Assembly (NCBI RefSeq): GCF_000526415.1
Contig: NZ_JAGA01000002.1
Coordinates: 1,976,001 to 2,040,000 of the forward strand
DNA length: 64,000 nucleotides
DNA from: Kallotenue papyrolyticum
GTDB lineage: Bacteria > Chloroflexota > Chloroflexia > Chloroflexales > Kallotenuaceae
Direction: 5' to 3'
Below, piece after piece: positions 38,292 through 46,593 of the stretch (the stretch's first letter is position 1; every line of letters starts with the position of its first letter). A model generated the notes under the pieces. It saw nothing but the letters and a program-made list of their open reading frames with translations, made no database searches and was not told the DNA's origin. The position numbers and the translations under genes are program-made.

Positions 38292-38885
38292 ATGCAGCCG
38301 ACGCGATTATTTCTGGTACGTCACGGTGAGACCACCGCCAACGTCGCCGGGCGCATGCAGGGCCGCGGCAACGATCCGCTCACGCCGCGCGGACAGCAGC
38401 AGGTGCAGGCCATTGCGGCGCGCCTGGCCGGCGAACGGCCGCCGATCAGCGCGATCTACACCAGCCCGCTGCTGCGGGCACGGCTCACCGCCGAGGCCAT
38501 CGCCGCACGACTGAACCTGCCACTGCGCCTGCGCGACGGCCTGCAGGAGATGCATCTGGGCCAGTTGGAAGGGGTTTCCGCCGAGGAGTTGTTGCGCGCC
38601 GCGCCGCGCGATCCGGACCAGGCCTACCCGGGCGGTGAGTCGCCACGCGCGTTCGTCGAGCGCATCATGGGCACGCTCTACGGCATCGCTGCTGCCCATC
38701 CCGGCGAGGCGGTGGTGGTGGTGAGCCACGGCGGTGTGATCAGCACAGCCCTAGCGATCTGGAACGAGGGCCATGGCGCGGGCTGGACGCGCTACGCGCC
38801 GGCCAACTGTGCGCTGTCGATCATCGAGTTCAACGCCCAGCCGCGGATTGTGCTGCTCAACGACTGTGCCCACCTCGATGCCTGA
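38292..38885 (+). CDS. Histidine phosphatase family protein (phosphoglycerate-mutase-like)
   Basis: A 197-residue branch-1 histidine phosphatase. The phospho-His motif is LFLVRHGETTANV; the second Arg/Glu set is YTSPLLRARLTAEAI and LQEMHLGQLEG; the second catalytic His is in VVVVSHGGVISTAL. The active-site pattern fits broad-specificity phosphatases such as CobC/PhoE-like proteins more than true cofactor-dependent mutases, which are longer. AGAAAGG lies upstream of the ATG. The thioesterase gene ends 45 nt upstream on the same strand. No cobalamin synthesis genes are nearby to support a CobC role. Confidence 0.85.
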   Translation: MQPTRLFLVRHGETTANVAGRMQGRGNDPLTPRGQQQVQAIAARLAGERPPISAIYTSPLLRARLTAEAIAARLNLPLRLRDGLQEMHLGQLEGVSAEELLRAAPRDPDQAYPGGESPRAFVERIMGTLYGIAAAHPGEAVVVVSHGGVISTALAIWNEGHGAGWTRYAPANCALSIIEFNAQPRIVLLNDCAHLDA

Positions 38886-38955
38886 GCAGCGCGGCGCATG
38901 TGACCGTACCTGTCACAACGCTGGTGTAGGCTATAGCCGTGATGCGACGATCCCC

Positions 38956-38984
38956 TTGTGGATCATGAACAGATGTGCTATAAT
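38956..38984 (+). promoter_or_regulatory. Promoter of the tandem-domain protein gene
   Basis: TTGTGG, 17-nt spacer, TATAAT preceded by TGC (extended -10, consensus hexamer). It lies 49 nt before the chosen start at 39034. Between them an 8-codon frame (39011, ATGAGC...TGA) with its own GGAGGA ends on the start codon as ATGA, a possible coupling leader. Confidence 0.65.
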
Positions 38985-39033
38985 CGCATCACAGAGCACG
39001 AGCCGGAGGAATGAGCGCATGGGAGGACGAGTC

Positions 39034-39744
39034 ATGAGCCGCAATGAAACCGCTGTTCAGGCCGCCATCACCCGCACGCTGCGCGCTGCGGTGAAGGTCG
39101 GTGACGACTACTACACCATCGAAGAGACGATCACCCTGCCGCCCAACGCCAGCGACGACCAGATTCGCGAGGCCGTGGCCACGGGCCTGCGCATCTACGA
39201 AGCGCAGCGCCAGGCGATCGAGGGGCAGGTGCAGGTCCTGCGCGAGCAGGTGACCACGCCGGCGCTGCCGGTGCAGATCCGCGATCCGGATGCGCCCGCC
39301 AGCGAGAAGCAGCGCGCCTACATGGAGTATCTGCTAAAGGAGTTGCACTGGGATCACGAGCGCCTGGCGGCTTTCGCGGCGGAGCGTGACCTCAACCTCC
39401 TGACGCTGACCAAGCGCGACGCCTCCGAGCTGATCGACGCGCTCAAGCACCTGGTCGGTGGCGATCAGCCGGCGGCGCCCGAAGCGGGTGCTGCTGCGGC
39501 CGAGACGGAGCGCCCCGACCAGCGCCAGCCGATCCTGCCGCTCGGCGAGCGCGCCACGCCGCGCCAGGTGCGCGCCCTGCAACGCCTGGCCGAGGAGCGT
39601 GCCATCGATCTCGCCGCCGAGCTGGCGGAGCGTTTTGCTGGCCGCCCCCTGGAAGAGCTGTCGCTGGACGAGGCCGGTCAGCTGCTGAGCGAATGGCAGC
39701 AGCGCCCGCGCCGCAGCCCCCAGCCGACGCGCCGCGCCGCCTGA
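39034..39744 (+). CDS. Tandem KQ-helical-domain protein next to ssb, unknown function
   Basis: A 236-residue protein I do not recognise as a named family. Residues about 10-70 contain ITRTLRAAVKVGDDYYTIEE, an N-terminal module beginning with a small beta-hairpin, then a helical segment. Two copies of a roughly 50-residue helical domain follow: 89-142 (ASEKQRAYMEYLLKELHWDH ... ASELIDALKHL) and 174-223 (ATPRQVRALQRLAEERAIDL ... LEELSLDEAGQLLSEW). This type of module, with its starting S/T-x-K/R-Q and final acidic-x-A-x-x-L-I/L, occurs at the C-termini of many phage and recombination proteins. Single-stranded DNA metabolism is suggested by ssb 135 nt downstream. GGGAGG precedes the ATG at 39034; 39019 is an alternative start. 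Confidence 0.68.
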   Translation: MSRNETAVQAAITRTLRAAVKVGDDYYTIEETITLPPNASDDQIREAVATGLRIYEAQRQAIEGQVQVLREQVTTPALPVQIRDPDAPASEKQRAYMEYLLKELHWDHERLAAFAAERDLNLLTLTKRDASELIDALKHLVGGDQPAAPEAGAAAAETERPDQRQPILPLGERATPRQVRALQRLAEERAIDLAAELAERFAGRPLEELSLDEAGQLLSEWQQRPRRSPQPTRRAA

Positions 39745-39879
39745 TCCGGCGGGCCAGGTGGTCATGCCCGCGCTCGACCACCTGGCCGCCCCCGCTTCCC
39801 CCGCGCGGCGTGATGACGCCGACCTGGCCGAACTGTTAGACTATCCACGACGATCCGCAGCGCACGTGAGGAGCAAGCC

Positions 39880-40266
39880 ATGAAACCGATCCGGGGTACG
39901 GTCAATTTTGTCGAGCTGATTGGCTGGCTGGGCAACGATCCCGAACTGCGCTACACACCGTCAGGCGTGGCGGTAGCCGAATTCAGCATCGGCACCAAAC
40001 GGCCTGCTAACCGCAACGAAGACGGCTCCTGGAACTACGACACCGACTGGATCGACGTCGTCGCCTGGGACCAACTGGCCGAAAACGTTGCGACCAACCT
40101 GCGCAAGGGCCGGCGTGTGCGCGTCACCGGCAGCCTCAAGACCGACACCTGGGAAGATCGCGACGGCCATCACCGCAAGCGCATCACCGTGCGCGCCGAC
40201 GACATCATCTTTCTCGACACGCGCACAACGCTGGACGAAGCAACCGTGGACGATGCCAGCGTCTGA
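39880..40266 (+). CDS. ssb: Single-stranded DNA-binding protein, short C-terminus
   Basis: A 128-residue SSB with one OB fold (about 5-112): NFVELIGWLGNDPELRYTPS, VAVAEFSIGTKRPA, WIDVVAWDQLAENVATNLRK and RRVRVTGSLKTDTWEDRDGH are standard. The disordered tail and acidic tip (DDDLPF-type) that recruits repair proteins is absent; the protein ends TTLDEATVDDASV. It is therefore either a minor paralogue or a lineage variant. GAGGAG precedes the ATG by 6-8 nt. It follows the tandem-domain protein gene on the same strand and precedes the WalJ-like gene, which has its own promoter. Confidence 0.9.
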   Translation: MKPIRGTVNFVELIGWLGNDPELRYTPSGVAVAEFSIGTKRPANRNEDGSWNYDTDWIDVVAWDQLAENVATNLRKGRRVRVTGSLKTDTWEDRDGHHRKRITVRADDIIFLDTRTTLDEATVDDASV

Positions 40267-40301
40267 GCCGCGGCGGAGGCTGCAGGCCAGCGGCGCGCCT
40301 G

Positions 40302-40310
40302 TGCTATAAT
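40302..40310 (+). promoter_or_regulatory. Extended -10 box giving a leaderless start
   Basis: TGCTATAAT, consensus -10 with TGn extension. The ATG at 40319 follows after 8 nt, so transcription should start at or next to the start codon. No Shine-Dalgarno sequence and no good -35 box are present. Confidence 0.6.
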
Positions 40311-40318
40311 GGCGCGCC

Positions 40319-41146
40319 ATGGAACTCGAGGTGCGCGCGCTGGCCAGTGGCAGCAGTGGCAACGCCTTTCTGATCCGCACGTCCGCGCCCGGCGCGCGGG
40401 CGCTCTTGCTGGATGCCGGCCTCTCGGCGCGCGCGTTGGAGCGGCTGCTGTGCCGCTACAACGTTCTGCCCGGCGACCTGGCGGCGCTGATCATCACCCA
40501 CGAACATCACGACCACGCGCGCGGCGCGCTGCCGCTGGCGCGGCGCTATGGTGCGCCGCTGGTTTGTACGCCCGGTACGGCAGCGGCGCTGGGAGCGGCC
40601 CTAGCCGGCGTCGAGGTGCGCCGGCTGCACAGCGATGGCGTGTCCATCGGCGCGCTCGATCTCTGGAGCTTCCCGGTGCCGCACGATGCCGCCGAGCCCT
40701 GTGGCCTTGTGCTGCGCTGCGGACGCCTCACCGTTGGCCTGGCGCTGGATCTGGGGCACGCGCCCGCGCATGTGGCCGAGGCGTTGCGTCAGGCCGACCT
40801 GGTGATCGTCGAAGCCAACCACGACCGCGAAAAACTGCTGGCCGCGCCCTACCCGTGGAGCACCAAGCACCGCATTATGGGTGAGCGTGGCCATCTCTCC
40901 AATCTCCAGGCGGCCCAACTGCTGGCCGCCATCGCCGCGGATGGTCGTCCACGCGATGTCTGGCTGGCGCACCTGTCCGAGCAGGCTAACGAGCATCCGC
41001 AGAGTGTGCTGCGGCATGTCGCCAACGCGCTGGACCTGCTCGGTATATCCTGGTTACGCCTGGATGTCGCGCAGCGCGACCGGCCCAGCGCGGTCTGGGC
41101 GGGTGGACAGGCGCTGCATCAGTCGTCGTTGCTGGATCTATTCTAG
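40319..41146 (+). CDS. MBL-fold hydrolase, WalJ/YycJ-like
   Basis: A 275-residue metallo-beta-lactamase-fold protein. It starts LEVRALASGSSGNAFLIRTS, the classic opening of the YycJ/WalJ family, and has the metal motif ITHEHHDHARGALPLARRYG, a later PVPHDAAEPCGLVLRCG with a metal His, a bridging Asp in GLALDLGH, NHDREKL and the C-terminal LAHLSEQANE. WalJ-type proteins are proposed 5'-3' nucleases linking DNA repair and cell division; that function is known only in part. The histidine kinase and OmpR-type regulator downstream on the same strand recall the genomic link of WalJ with WalKR, but here a 138-nt gap separates them. Confidence 0.86.
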   Translation: MELEVRALASGSSGNAFLIRTSAPGARALLLDAGLSARALERLLCRYNVLPGDLAALIITHEHHDHARGALPLARRYGAPLVCTPGTAAALGAALAGVEVRRLHSDGVSIGALDLWSFPVPHDAAEPCGLVLRCGRLTVGLALDLGHAPAHVAEALRQADLVIVEANHDREKLLAAPYPWSTKHRIMGERGHLSNLQAAQLLAAIAADGRPRDVWLAHLSEQANEHPQSVLRHVANALDLLGISWLRLDVAQRDRPSAVWAGGQALHQSSLLDLF

Positions 41147-41284
41147 CCTGCGCGCGTCTCTGCCCACCACCCTTGCAGCACGTTGTGGCCGCCGGACGTA
41201 ACCTGCCGGCGATTTGGCCGTTTATGCCAGTGAGGACACCCTCCAGACCCTGGCCGGCCAGCCTACAGCAAGGAACCCGATGGC

Positions 41285-42904
41285 ATGAGTCGCCACAGCG
41301 CTCGCATTCTCGTTGTTGATGATCACGAGGATAATCTCGCTCTGCTACGCCTGATCCTGAGCGCGCAGGGATATGCCATCCAGTGCGCGCGCGATGGAGC
41401 GCAGGCGCTGGCCATGATCCAGCAGCAGCCGCCCGACTTGATCCTGCTCGATCTGATGATGCCGCACATCAGCGGCTATGAGGTGATCGACCGCGTCCGC
41501 GCCCTGGGCGATGACAATTACATCCCGATCATGCTGATCACCGCCAAACAGGATCTGGCCGACAAGGTGCATGGTCTGAATCTCGGCGCGGACGACTTCC
41601 TCACCAAACCGGTGCAGGCTCCGGAGTTGATCGCGCGCGTGCGGGCGCTGCTGCGGCTTAAGCAGCTTCAGGATGCATTGATCCGTGAGCGCAACAAAAA
41701 TGCGCTGCTCTACCAGGTCGGGCAGCAGCTCAACGATACCCTGGATCTCGATCGCGTGTTGGCGACGACGCTGAGCCTGACGCTCTCGCTGGTAGGTGCC
41801 TCGGGCGGTAGTTTGATGCTGCGCGACGAGGCGCGCAACGGCTGGCGCTGCATTGCCGCCGGCAAGACCAACGCGCTGTGCGAGCTACCCGGCGTGAGCG
41901 ATCTGATCATGACGCGTGGACTGGCCGGGCTGGCGCTGCGCACGCGCGAGCCGCAATTGGTGGAGGACGCCCACCACGATGCGCGTTGGCTGCGCCTGGA
42001 GGATGACTCCGTACATGTGCGCTCGGCGCTGGCCCTGCCGCTGCTGCGTGACACGCTGGAGTTGGGCGTGCTCACGCTGACGCATGAACAACCACACCGT
42101 TTCAGCGCCGAGATCGTGCCGTTGGCGATGGCGGTTGCCATGCAGGTCGCCTCGGCGCTGCACAATGCCAGCCTCTACACGCGGCTGAAAGAGGCCGAAG
42201 CAGCGCGTGAATACGTGGTGCACATGCTGACCCACGATCTGCGCGCGCCGCTGGCGGGCATCAGCGGCTGCTTGGATGTGCTGGCGCGCCTGCCGCACGA
42301 CGCCGAAGCCGACGAGTTCATCGGCATGGCGCGGCGGGCCTGCGCCGCGCAGGCGGAGCTGATCGACGATATCCTGGATGTGTACCGCGCCGATGCCGGA
42401 CTGCTGGAGCTCGTCCGCACCCGCTTCGCGCCCGTCGAACTGGCACAGCCGCTGCGGGATCACCTGGCCGGCGCCGCGGCCGAAAAACAGCTCGAGCTGT
42501 CGATCGATCTGCCGGCCAGGCCCCTGCTGTTTGCCGATCGCGACAAAATACTGCGCGTCCTGATCAACCTGGTCAGCAACGCGATCAAGTTTACACGGCG
42601 TGGTGGCGTCTGGGTCTCGGCCCAACCGGACGCCGATGGCCAGAGCGTGGTCTTTGCCGTGCGCGATAGTGGCGTCGGCATCCGGCCAGAAGATGTCGGA
42701 CGTATTTTTGATCGATTCTTCCGCGCGCAGAGCGTCGGGAGTCGGCGCGGCACCGGCCTGGGATTAAGCTTTTGTCGCGAAGTGGTGCTGGCGCACGGCG
42801 GCACGATCTGGGCCGAGAGCACGCCTGAAACGGGAACCGTGATCCGCTTTTCGTTGCCGCTGCGGAGCCAAGAGCATGGCGACATGGACCATCCTGATCG
42901 TTGA
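41285..42904 (+). CDS. Hybrid receiver-GAF-histidine kinase
   Basis: A 539-residue cytoplasmic kinase. Receiver (about 8-122): acidic pair VVDDHEDN, phospho-Asp in LILLDLMMPHISGYEV, Lys in FLTKPVQ. Then a GAF domain (about 145-300; LVGASGGSLMLRDEARNGWR). The HisKA box is VVHMLTHDLRAPLAGISG with phospho-His at about 319. The ATPase domain has NLVSNAIKFT (N box), VRDSGVGIRPED (G1), IFDRFFRA (F) and GTGLGLSFCREVV (G2). No membrane segment is present, so input is cytoplasmic or via the receiver. It overlaps the following OmpR-type gene by 29 nt, forming a cognate pair. Confidence 0.93.
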   Translation: MSRHSARILVVDDHEDNLALLRLILSAQGYAIQCARDGAQALAMIQQQPPDLILLDLMMPHISGYEVIDRVRALGDDNYIPIMLITAKQDLADKVHGLNLGADDFLTKPVQAPELIARVRALLRLKQLQDALIRERNKNALLYQVGQQLNDTLDLDRVLATTLSLTLSLVGASGGSLMLRDEARNGWRCIAAGKTNALCELPGVSDLIMTRGLAGLALRTREPQLVEDAHHDARWLRLEDDSVHVRSALALPLLRDTLELGVLTLTHEQPHRFSAEIVPLAMAVAMQVASALHNASLYTRLKEAEAAREYVVHMLTHDLRAPLAGISGCLDVLARLPHDAEADEFIGMARRACAAQAELIDDILDVYRADAGLLELVRTRFAPVELAQPLRDHLAGAAAEKQLELSIDLPARPLLFADRDKILRVLINLVSNAIKFTRRGGVWVSAQPDADGQSVVFAVRDSGVGIRPEDVGRIFDRFFRAQSVGSRRGTGLGLSFCREVVLAHGGTIWAESTPETGTVIRFSLPLRSQEHGDMDHPDR

Positions 42905-43565
42905 CGATGATGCGCTGTTGCGACGCTCGCTCGAAGTCAATCTCCTCACGGATGGCTACGCGGTCATGACCGCGCCGGACGGCGAGACCGCGCTGGAACG
43001 GCTGGAGCGGCGCTATCCCGATGCGGCCATTCTCGATCTGATGTTGCCCGACATGACCGGCTTCGACCTGGCCCTGCGGCTGCGGCGGACGATCGAGATC
43101 CCGATCCTGATGCTCACCTCGGTCAGTGATGAAGCCACAACGATCGAGGGTCTGCAACACTATGCCGACGATTATGTGACCAAGCCCTTCAGCTATGGCG
43201 TGCTTAAAGCCCGCCTGGAACGGCTGCTGGCGCGCTTCTACGAAGGTGGCCTCCATCCGGGTGAGCGCGCCGTAGTCGATGAGCACCTGACGGTCGATTT
43301 TGGGCAACGTATCGCCTGGGTTGAGGGACAACCGGTATCACTCACCCCGATCGAAACGCGCATCTTGTTCCTGCTGATGCAACGGCGCGGCCAGGTCGTA
43401 CCGACCGCCACCCTGCTGCGCAAGGCCTGGGGCTGGGATCAGGAGGGCGATCCGGAGTCGCTCTGGGTGCGCATCCGCCAGCTCCGCAAAAAGCTGGAAC
43501 TGCCTTCCGCGGCGCGGCGCTATATCCATACCGTGCGGGGCGTGGGCTACCGTTTTGAGGCATAG
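42876..43565 (+). CDS. OmpR/PhoB-family response regulator
   Basis: A 229-residue two-domain regulator. Receiver (about 5-118): IVDDDALLRRSLEVNL, phospho-Asp in AAILDLMLPDMTGFDL, Thr/Ser in LMLTSVSDEA, and YVTKPFSYG with the conserved Lys. The winged-helix output domain (about 135-229) has VSLTPIETRILFLLMQRRGQ, the recognition segment ESLWVRIRQLRKKLE and the wing YIHTVRGVGYRFE. It should bind direct repeats upstream of target genes when phosphorylated, most likely by the kinase whose gene it overlaps. The ATG at 42876 lies inside the 3' end of that gene. Confidence 0.94.
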   Translation: MATWTILIVDDDALLRRSLEVNLLTDGYAVMTAPDGETALERLERRYPDAAILDLMLPDMTGFDLALRLRRTIEIPILMLTSVSDEATTIEGLQHYADDYVTKPFSYGVLKARLERLLARFYEGGLHPGERAVVDEHLTVDFGQRIAWVEGQPVSLTPIETRILFLLMQRRGQVVPTATLLRKAWGWDQEGDPESLWVRIRQLRKKLELPSAARRYIHTVRGVGYRFEA

Positions 43566-43578
43566 TGGCGCAACTGAT

Positions 43579-43608
43579 TGGACACAACCTACCGACCTGC
43601 GCTATCTT
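43579..43608 (+). promoter_or_regulatory. Candidate promoter of the sugar kinase gene, leaderless
   Basis: TGGACA, 18-nt spacer, TATCTT. The ATG at 43616 is 7 nt after the -10 box and has no Shine-Dalgarno sequence. The -10 match is moderate. Confidence 0.4.
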
Positions 43609-43615
43609 GTAGCGC

Positions 43616-45106
43616 ATGGACCATCAAGCACAAGGTTCGCCCGCGCCGCCCTTGGTGCTGGCCATCGACATCGGCAGTTCATCGGTGCGTACGGCGCTGT
43701 ACGATGCGCGGGCAACGCTGCTCACTGCGACCGTGGCGCGCGCGCCCAGCGGATTTCGCATCGCCGCCGATGGTACGGCGGAGGATGATCCCCGCCTGCT
43801 CTTCGAGCGTGTGGTGCAGTGTCTCGACGCAACGCTCGATGCCGCTGGCGCACTGCAGATGCCGATCGTTGCCGTCGCCTGCGCGACCTATGTGACCAGC
43901 CTGCTGGGCGTGGATGCGGCCGGCGAGCCCATCACCCCGATCTACACCTACGCCGACACACGCGGCGCCCACGCCGCCGATGCCTTGCGCGCGCAACTGG
44001 ATGAGGCGCAGGTGCTCCAGCGCACTGGCTGCCCACTGCGCACCAGCTACTATCCGGCGCTGTTGCACTGGCTGCGCGCGACCGATCCTGAGCTGATGCG
44101 GCGCGTGGCGCGCTGGCAGAGCATCGGCGCCTGGCTGTACGAGCGCCTTCTGGGCCGGTGGTGCACCAGCCTGTCGGCGGCGGCCTGGACCGGGCTGCTC
44201 AATCGCTGGACCTGCGCGTGGGATGCCGAGCTGTTGACGCTGCTGGGGATCGATGCCGCGCAGCTCGGCCCTTTGGTGGATGTCGATGAGGCGCTGAACG
44301 GTCTGCGCGCGCCCTGGGCGGCGCGCTGGCCGGCGCTGGCGCAGGCGCGCTGGTTTCCGGCCATCGGCGATGGTGCGGCGGCCAACCTGGGAAGTGGCTG
44401 CATCGATCCACGCGCGGTAGCGCTAAGCGTCGGTACGTCGGGCGCGCTGCGCGTGCTGCTGCCGCATGAGCCGCAGATCCCCGCCGGCTTGTGGTGCTAC
44501 CGCCTGGATCGGGTCCATCCCCTGCTAGGGAGCGCCACCAGCGAGGGCGGCAACGTGCTCGACTGGGCGCGGCGCGTGCTGGGATTGTCGGCGGAGGCGA
44601 TCGATGCCTGGCTGCTCGATCCGGCCGGCGCGCGTCACCATCTGACTGTGCTACCCTTCGTCGCCGGCGAGCGCGGTCCGGAATGGGGCGGGGCATCATG
44701 GGCGACGATCAGCGGCATCACCAGCGATACGACGCCGCTGGATCTCGCGCGCGCACTGATCGAAGGCGTCACCTACCGCTGGGCGCTGATCGCCGAGCGG
44801 CTCCGTCCATGGCTGGCCGAGGCGCCACTGGTGATCGGCAGTGGCGGCGCGCTGCAGCGCCTGCCTACCTGGGGGCAGGTGATCGCCGACGCGCTGAACC
44901 TGCCTGTGACGATCAGCCCGTATCCCGAAACGACGATGCGCGGCGCTGTGATGCTGGCGCTGCGCAACCTGGGCCTGATCCAGCGCTTCGAGGATCTGCT
45001 GGTGTGGCCGGAGCCAATCTACCGGCCCGATCGCGAGCGCCATGCCGCGCACCGCGAGGCGCTTGCACGCCAGCGACGGCTCTACCAACAACTTCAAACC
45101 GCGTGA
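43616..45106 (+). CDS. FGGY-family carbohydrate kinase, gluconokinase-like
   Basis: A 496-residue sugar kinase with two actin-like domains. Phosphate loop 1 is VLAIDIGSSSVRTALYDA; the second domain has the ATP-side AVALSVGTSGALRVLLPHE, VIGSGGALQRLPTWGQVIAD and an ETTMRGAVMLAL segment. The pattern GDGAAANLGSGC before the second phosphate motif is typical of gluconokinases of this family rather than xylulokinase or glycerol kinase. It would feed 6-phosphogluconate into the pentose phosphate pathway. No gluconate transporter or dehydratase gene is adjacent, so the substrate is an inference. RidA follows 9 nt later, so both are probably one transcript. Confidence 0.84.
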   Translation: MDHQAQGSPAPPLVLAIDIGSSSVRTALYDARATLLTATVARAPSGFRIAADGTAEDDPRLLFERVVQCLDATLDAAGALQMPIVAVACATYVTSLLGVDAAGEPITPIYTYADTRGAHAADALRAQLDEAQVLQRTGCPLRTSYYPALLHWLRATDPELMRRVARWQSIGAWLYERLLGRWCTSLSAAAWTGLLNRWTCAWDAELLTLLGIDAAQLGPLVDVDEALNGLRAPWAARWPALAQARWFPAIGDGAAANLGSGCIDPRAVALSVGTSGALRVLLPHEPQIPAGLWCYRLDRVHPLLGSATSEGGNVLDWARRVLGLSAEAIDAWLLDPAGARHHLTVLPFVAGERGPEWGGASWATISGITSDTTPLDLARALIEGVTYRWALIAERLRPWLAEAPLVIGSGGALQRLPTWGQVIADALNLPVTISPYPETTMRGAVMLALRNLGLIQRFEDLLVWPEPIYRPDRERHAAHREALARQRRLYQQLQTA

Positions 45107-45115
45107 GGTATCGCT

Positions 45116-45526
45116 ATGCAGCGCATACAGATTGCCGGTGGAGCGCCGTGGGAAGCGACCGTCGGGTACTCGCGTGCGGTGCGCATTGGCCGGCTGGTGT
45201 ATGTCGCCGGCACCACCGCCACCGATGCCGGCGGCGCGATCGTCGGCATCGGCGATGCCTACGCCCAGACCCGGCAGGCGCTGCGCAACAGCGCCGCCGC
45301 CCTACAGGCCAGCGGCGCGCGCCTCGAGGATGTGGTGCGCACGCGGATCTATGTGACCAACATCGCCGATTGGGAAGCGGTCGGACGGGCGCACGGCGAG
45401 GTCTTCGGCGCTATCCGGCCGGCCGCTACGCTGGTTGAAGTGCGTCGCTTGATCGATGCGGCACTGTTGGTGGAGATCGAAGCCGATGCCGTGATCGGCG
45501 GCGCTGCTGCCGAAACGCTGCGCTAA
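45116..45526 (+). CDS. RidA family enamine/imine deaminase
   Basis: A 136-residue RidA/YjgF-type protein, a trimer that hydrolyses reactive enamine and imine intermediates from PLP enzymes. The fold markers are [57 protein letters not shown] with the substrate-binding Arg, and [20 protein letters not shown]. The position just before VTN carries the Arg needed for deaminase activity in the archetypal group, though many subfamilies share it. GAGGT precedes the ATG. It is 9 nt downstream of the sugar kinase gene. Subfamily (RidA against Rid2 to Rid7) is not determined. Confidence 0.87.
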   Translation: MQRIQIAGGAPWEATVGYSRAVRIGRLVYVAGTTATDAGGAIVGIGDAYAQTRQALRNSAAALQASGARLEDVVRTRIYVTNIADWEAVGRAHGEVFGAIRPAATLVEVRRLIDAALLVEIEADAVIGGAAAETLR

Positions 45527-45678
45527 TCGCCGGCGCGCTGCCTGGAGCGACGCGCCCGACGGATCGGTGATGACGCACCTGGCCGAATGTCGGGGGTGGT
45601 AGCCCACCGAGTTGAGGATGCCGTTGGCCGACGCGCGCGCTACACTGCCTGCAACCCATGTGCCTAGAGGAGGCAGGT

Positions 45679-46581
45679 ATGAGCGAGCAGTTCTTGGCCG
45701 AGCTCTCGACGCAAATGGCCGATGCCGTCGAGCTGGCCGCCCGCTCGGTGGTGCAGGTCAATGCGCGCCAACGCTTTCCCGCCAGCGGTATTGCGATTGC
45801 CCCCGATCTGGTGCTGACCGCCGATCATGTCGTCGAACGCGAGGAGGGGATTACCGTCGGCACGCCTGACGATCGCGAGCTGGCGGCGCGGCTGGTAGGT
45901 CGTGATGCGGCCAGCGATGTGGCGCTGTTGCGCGTGGCCGCCGGCGGCCTGACGCCGGCGCAGCGTGCCGATCTCCCGGCGCGCGTCGGGCAGTTGATCC
46001 TGATGATCGGACGGCCGACGCGTGGCGGTCCCATGGCCAGCCTGGGCATTATCAGCGCGCTGGCAGGGCCGTGGCGCAACCGGCGTGGCGCGGTGCTGGA
46101 GCAGGTCCTGCGTACCGACGCAACGCCCTATCCCGGATTTTCGGGCGGGGCATTGATCACCACCGCGGGGACGGTGGTAGGCATGACCACCACCGGCTTG
46201 CTGCGCGGGCCGGCGGTCGGCATTCCGGCGGCCGTTGCCTGGTCGCTTGCCGAGGCGCTGCTACAGCACGGCTCGGTCAAACGCGGCTACCTGGGCATTT
46301 TGTCGCAACCGGTGCGCCTGCCGGAGGGCGTACCCGCGGTTGCCGGAGCGCAACCACGCATCGGCTTGCTGCTGATGCGCGTCGAGCCGGGCAGCCCCGC
46401 AGCGCAGGCCGGATTGCTGATCGGCGACATTCTGGTGGCGATCAACGGGCGGTTGATCGAGGATGTTGACGATCTGCAGGCGATGCTCGGTCCCGAGTAC
46501 GTGGGCCAGACGCAGACGGTCGAGATCATCCGCGGCGGCGAGCTGCGCCAGATGCAGGTCGTCGTTGGCGCGCGCGGCTAG
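45679..46581 (+). CDS. HtrA-like trypsin-fold protease with PDZ domain, GFSGG variant
   Basis: A 300-residue S1C-type protease without signal peptide or membrane helix, so probably cytoplasmic. The triad is VLTADHVVER (His), DAASDVALLRV (Asp) and TPYPGFSGGALI (Ser), where the usual GNSGG reads GFSGG. A PDZ domain (about 195-298; LLLMRVEPGSPAAQAGLLIG) follows and would bind C-termini of substrates. AGAGGAGG precedes the ATG at 45679; a frame beginning at 45658 is less likely. It lies 12 nt before a second, more canonical HtrA-like gene, so the two are a tandem pair in one operon. Confidence 0.86.
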   Translation: MSEQFLAELSTQMADAVELAARSVVQVNARQRFPASGIAIAPDLVLTADHVVEREEGITVGTPDDRELAARLVGRDAASDVALLRVAAGGLTPAQRADLPARVGQLILMIGRPTRGGPMASLGIISALAGPWRNRRGAVLEQVLRTDATPYPGFSGGALITTAGTVVGMTTTGLLRGPAVGIPAAVAWSLAEALLQHGSVKRGYLGILSQPVRLPEGVPAVAGAQPRIGLLLMRVEPGSPAAQAGLLIGDILVAINGRLIEDVDDLQAMLGPEYVGQTQTVEIIRGGELRQMQVVVGARG

Positions 46582-46593
46582 CGGGAGGCGCCT

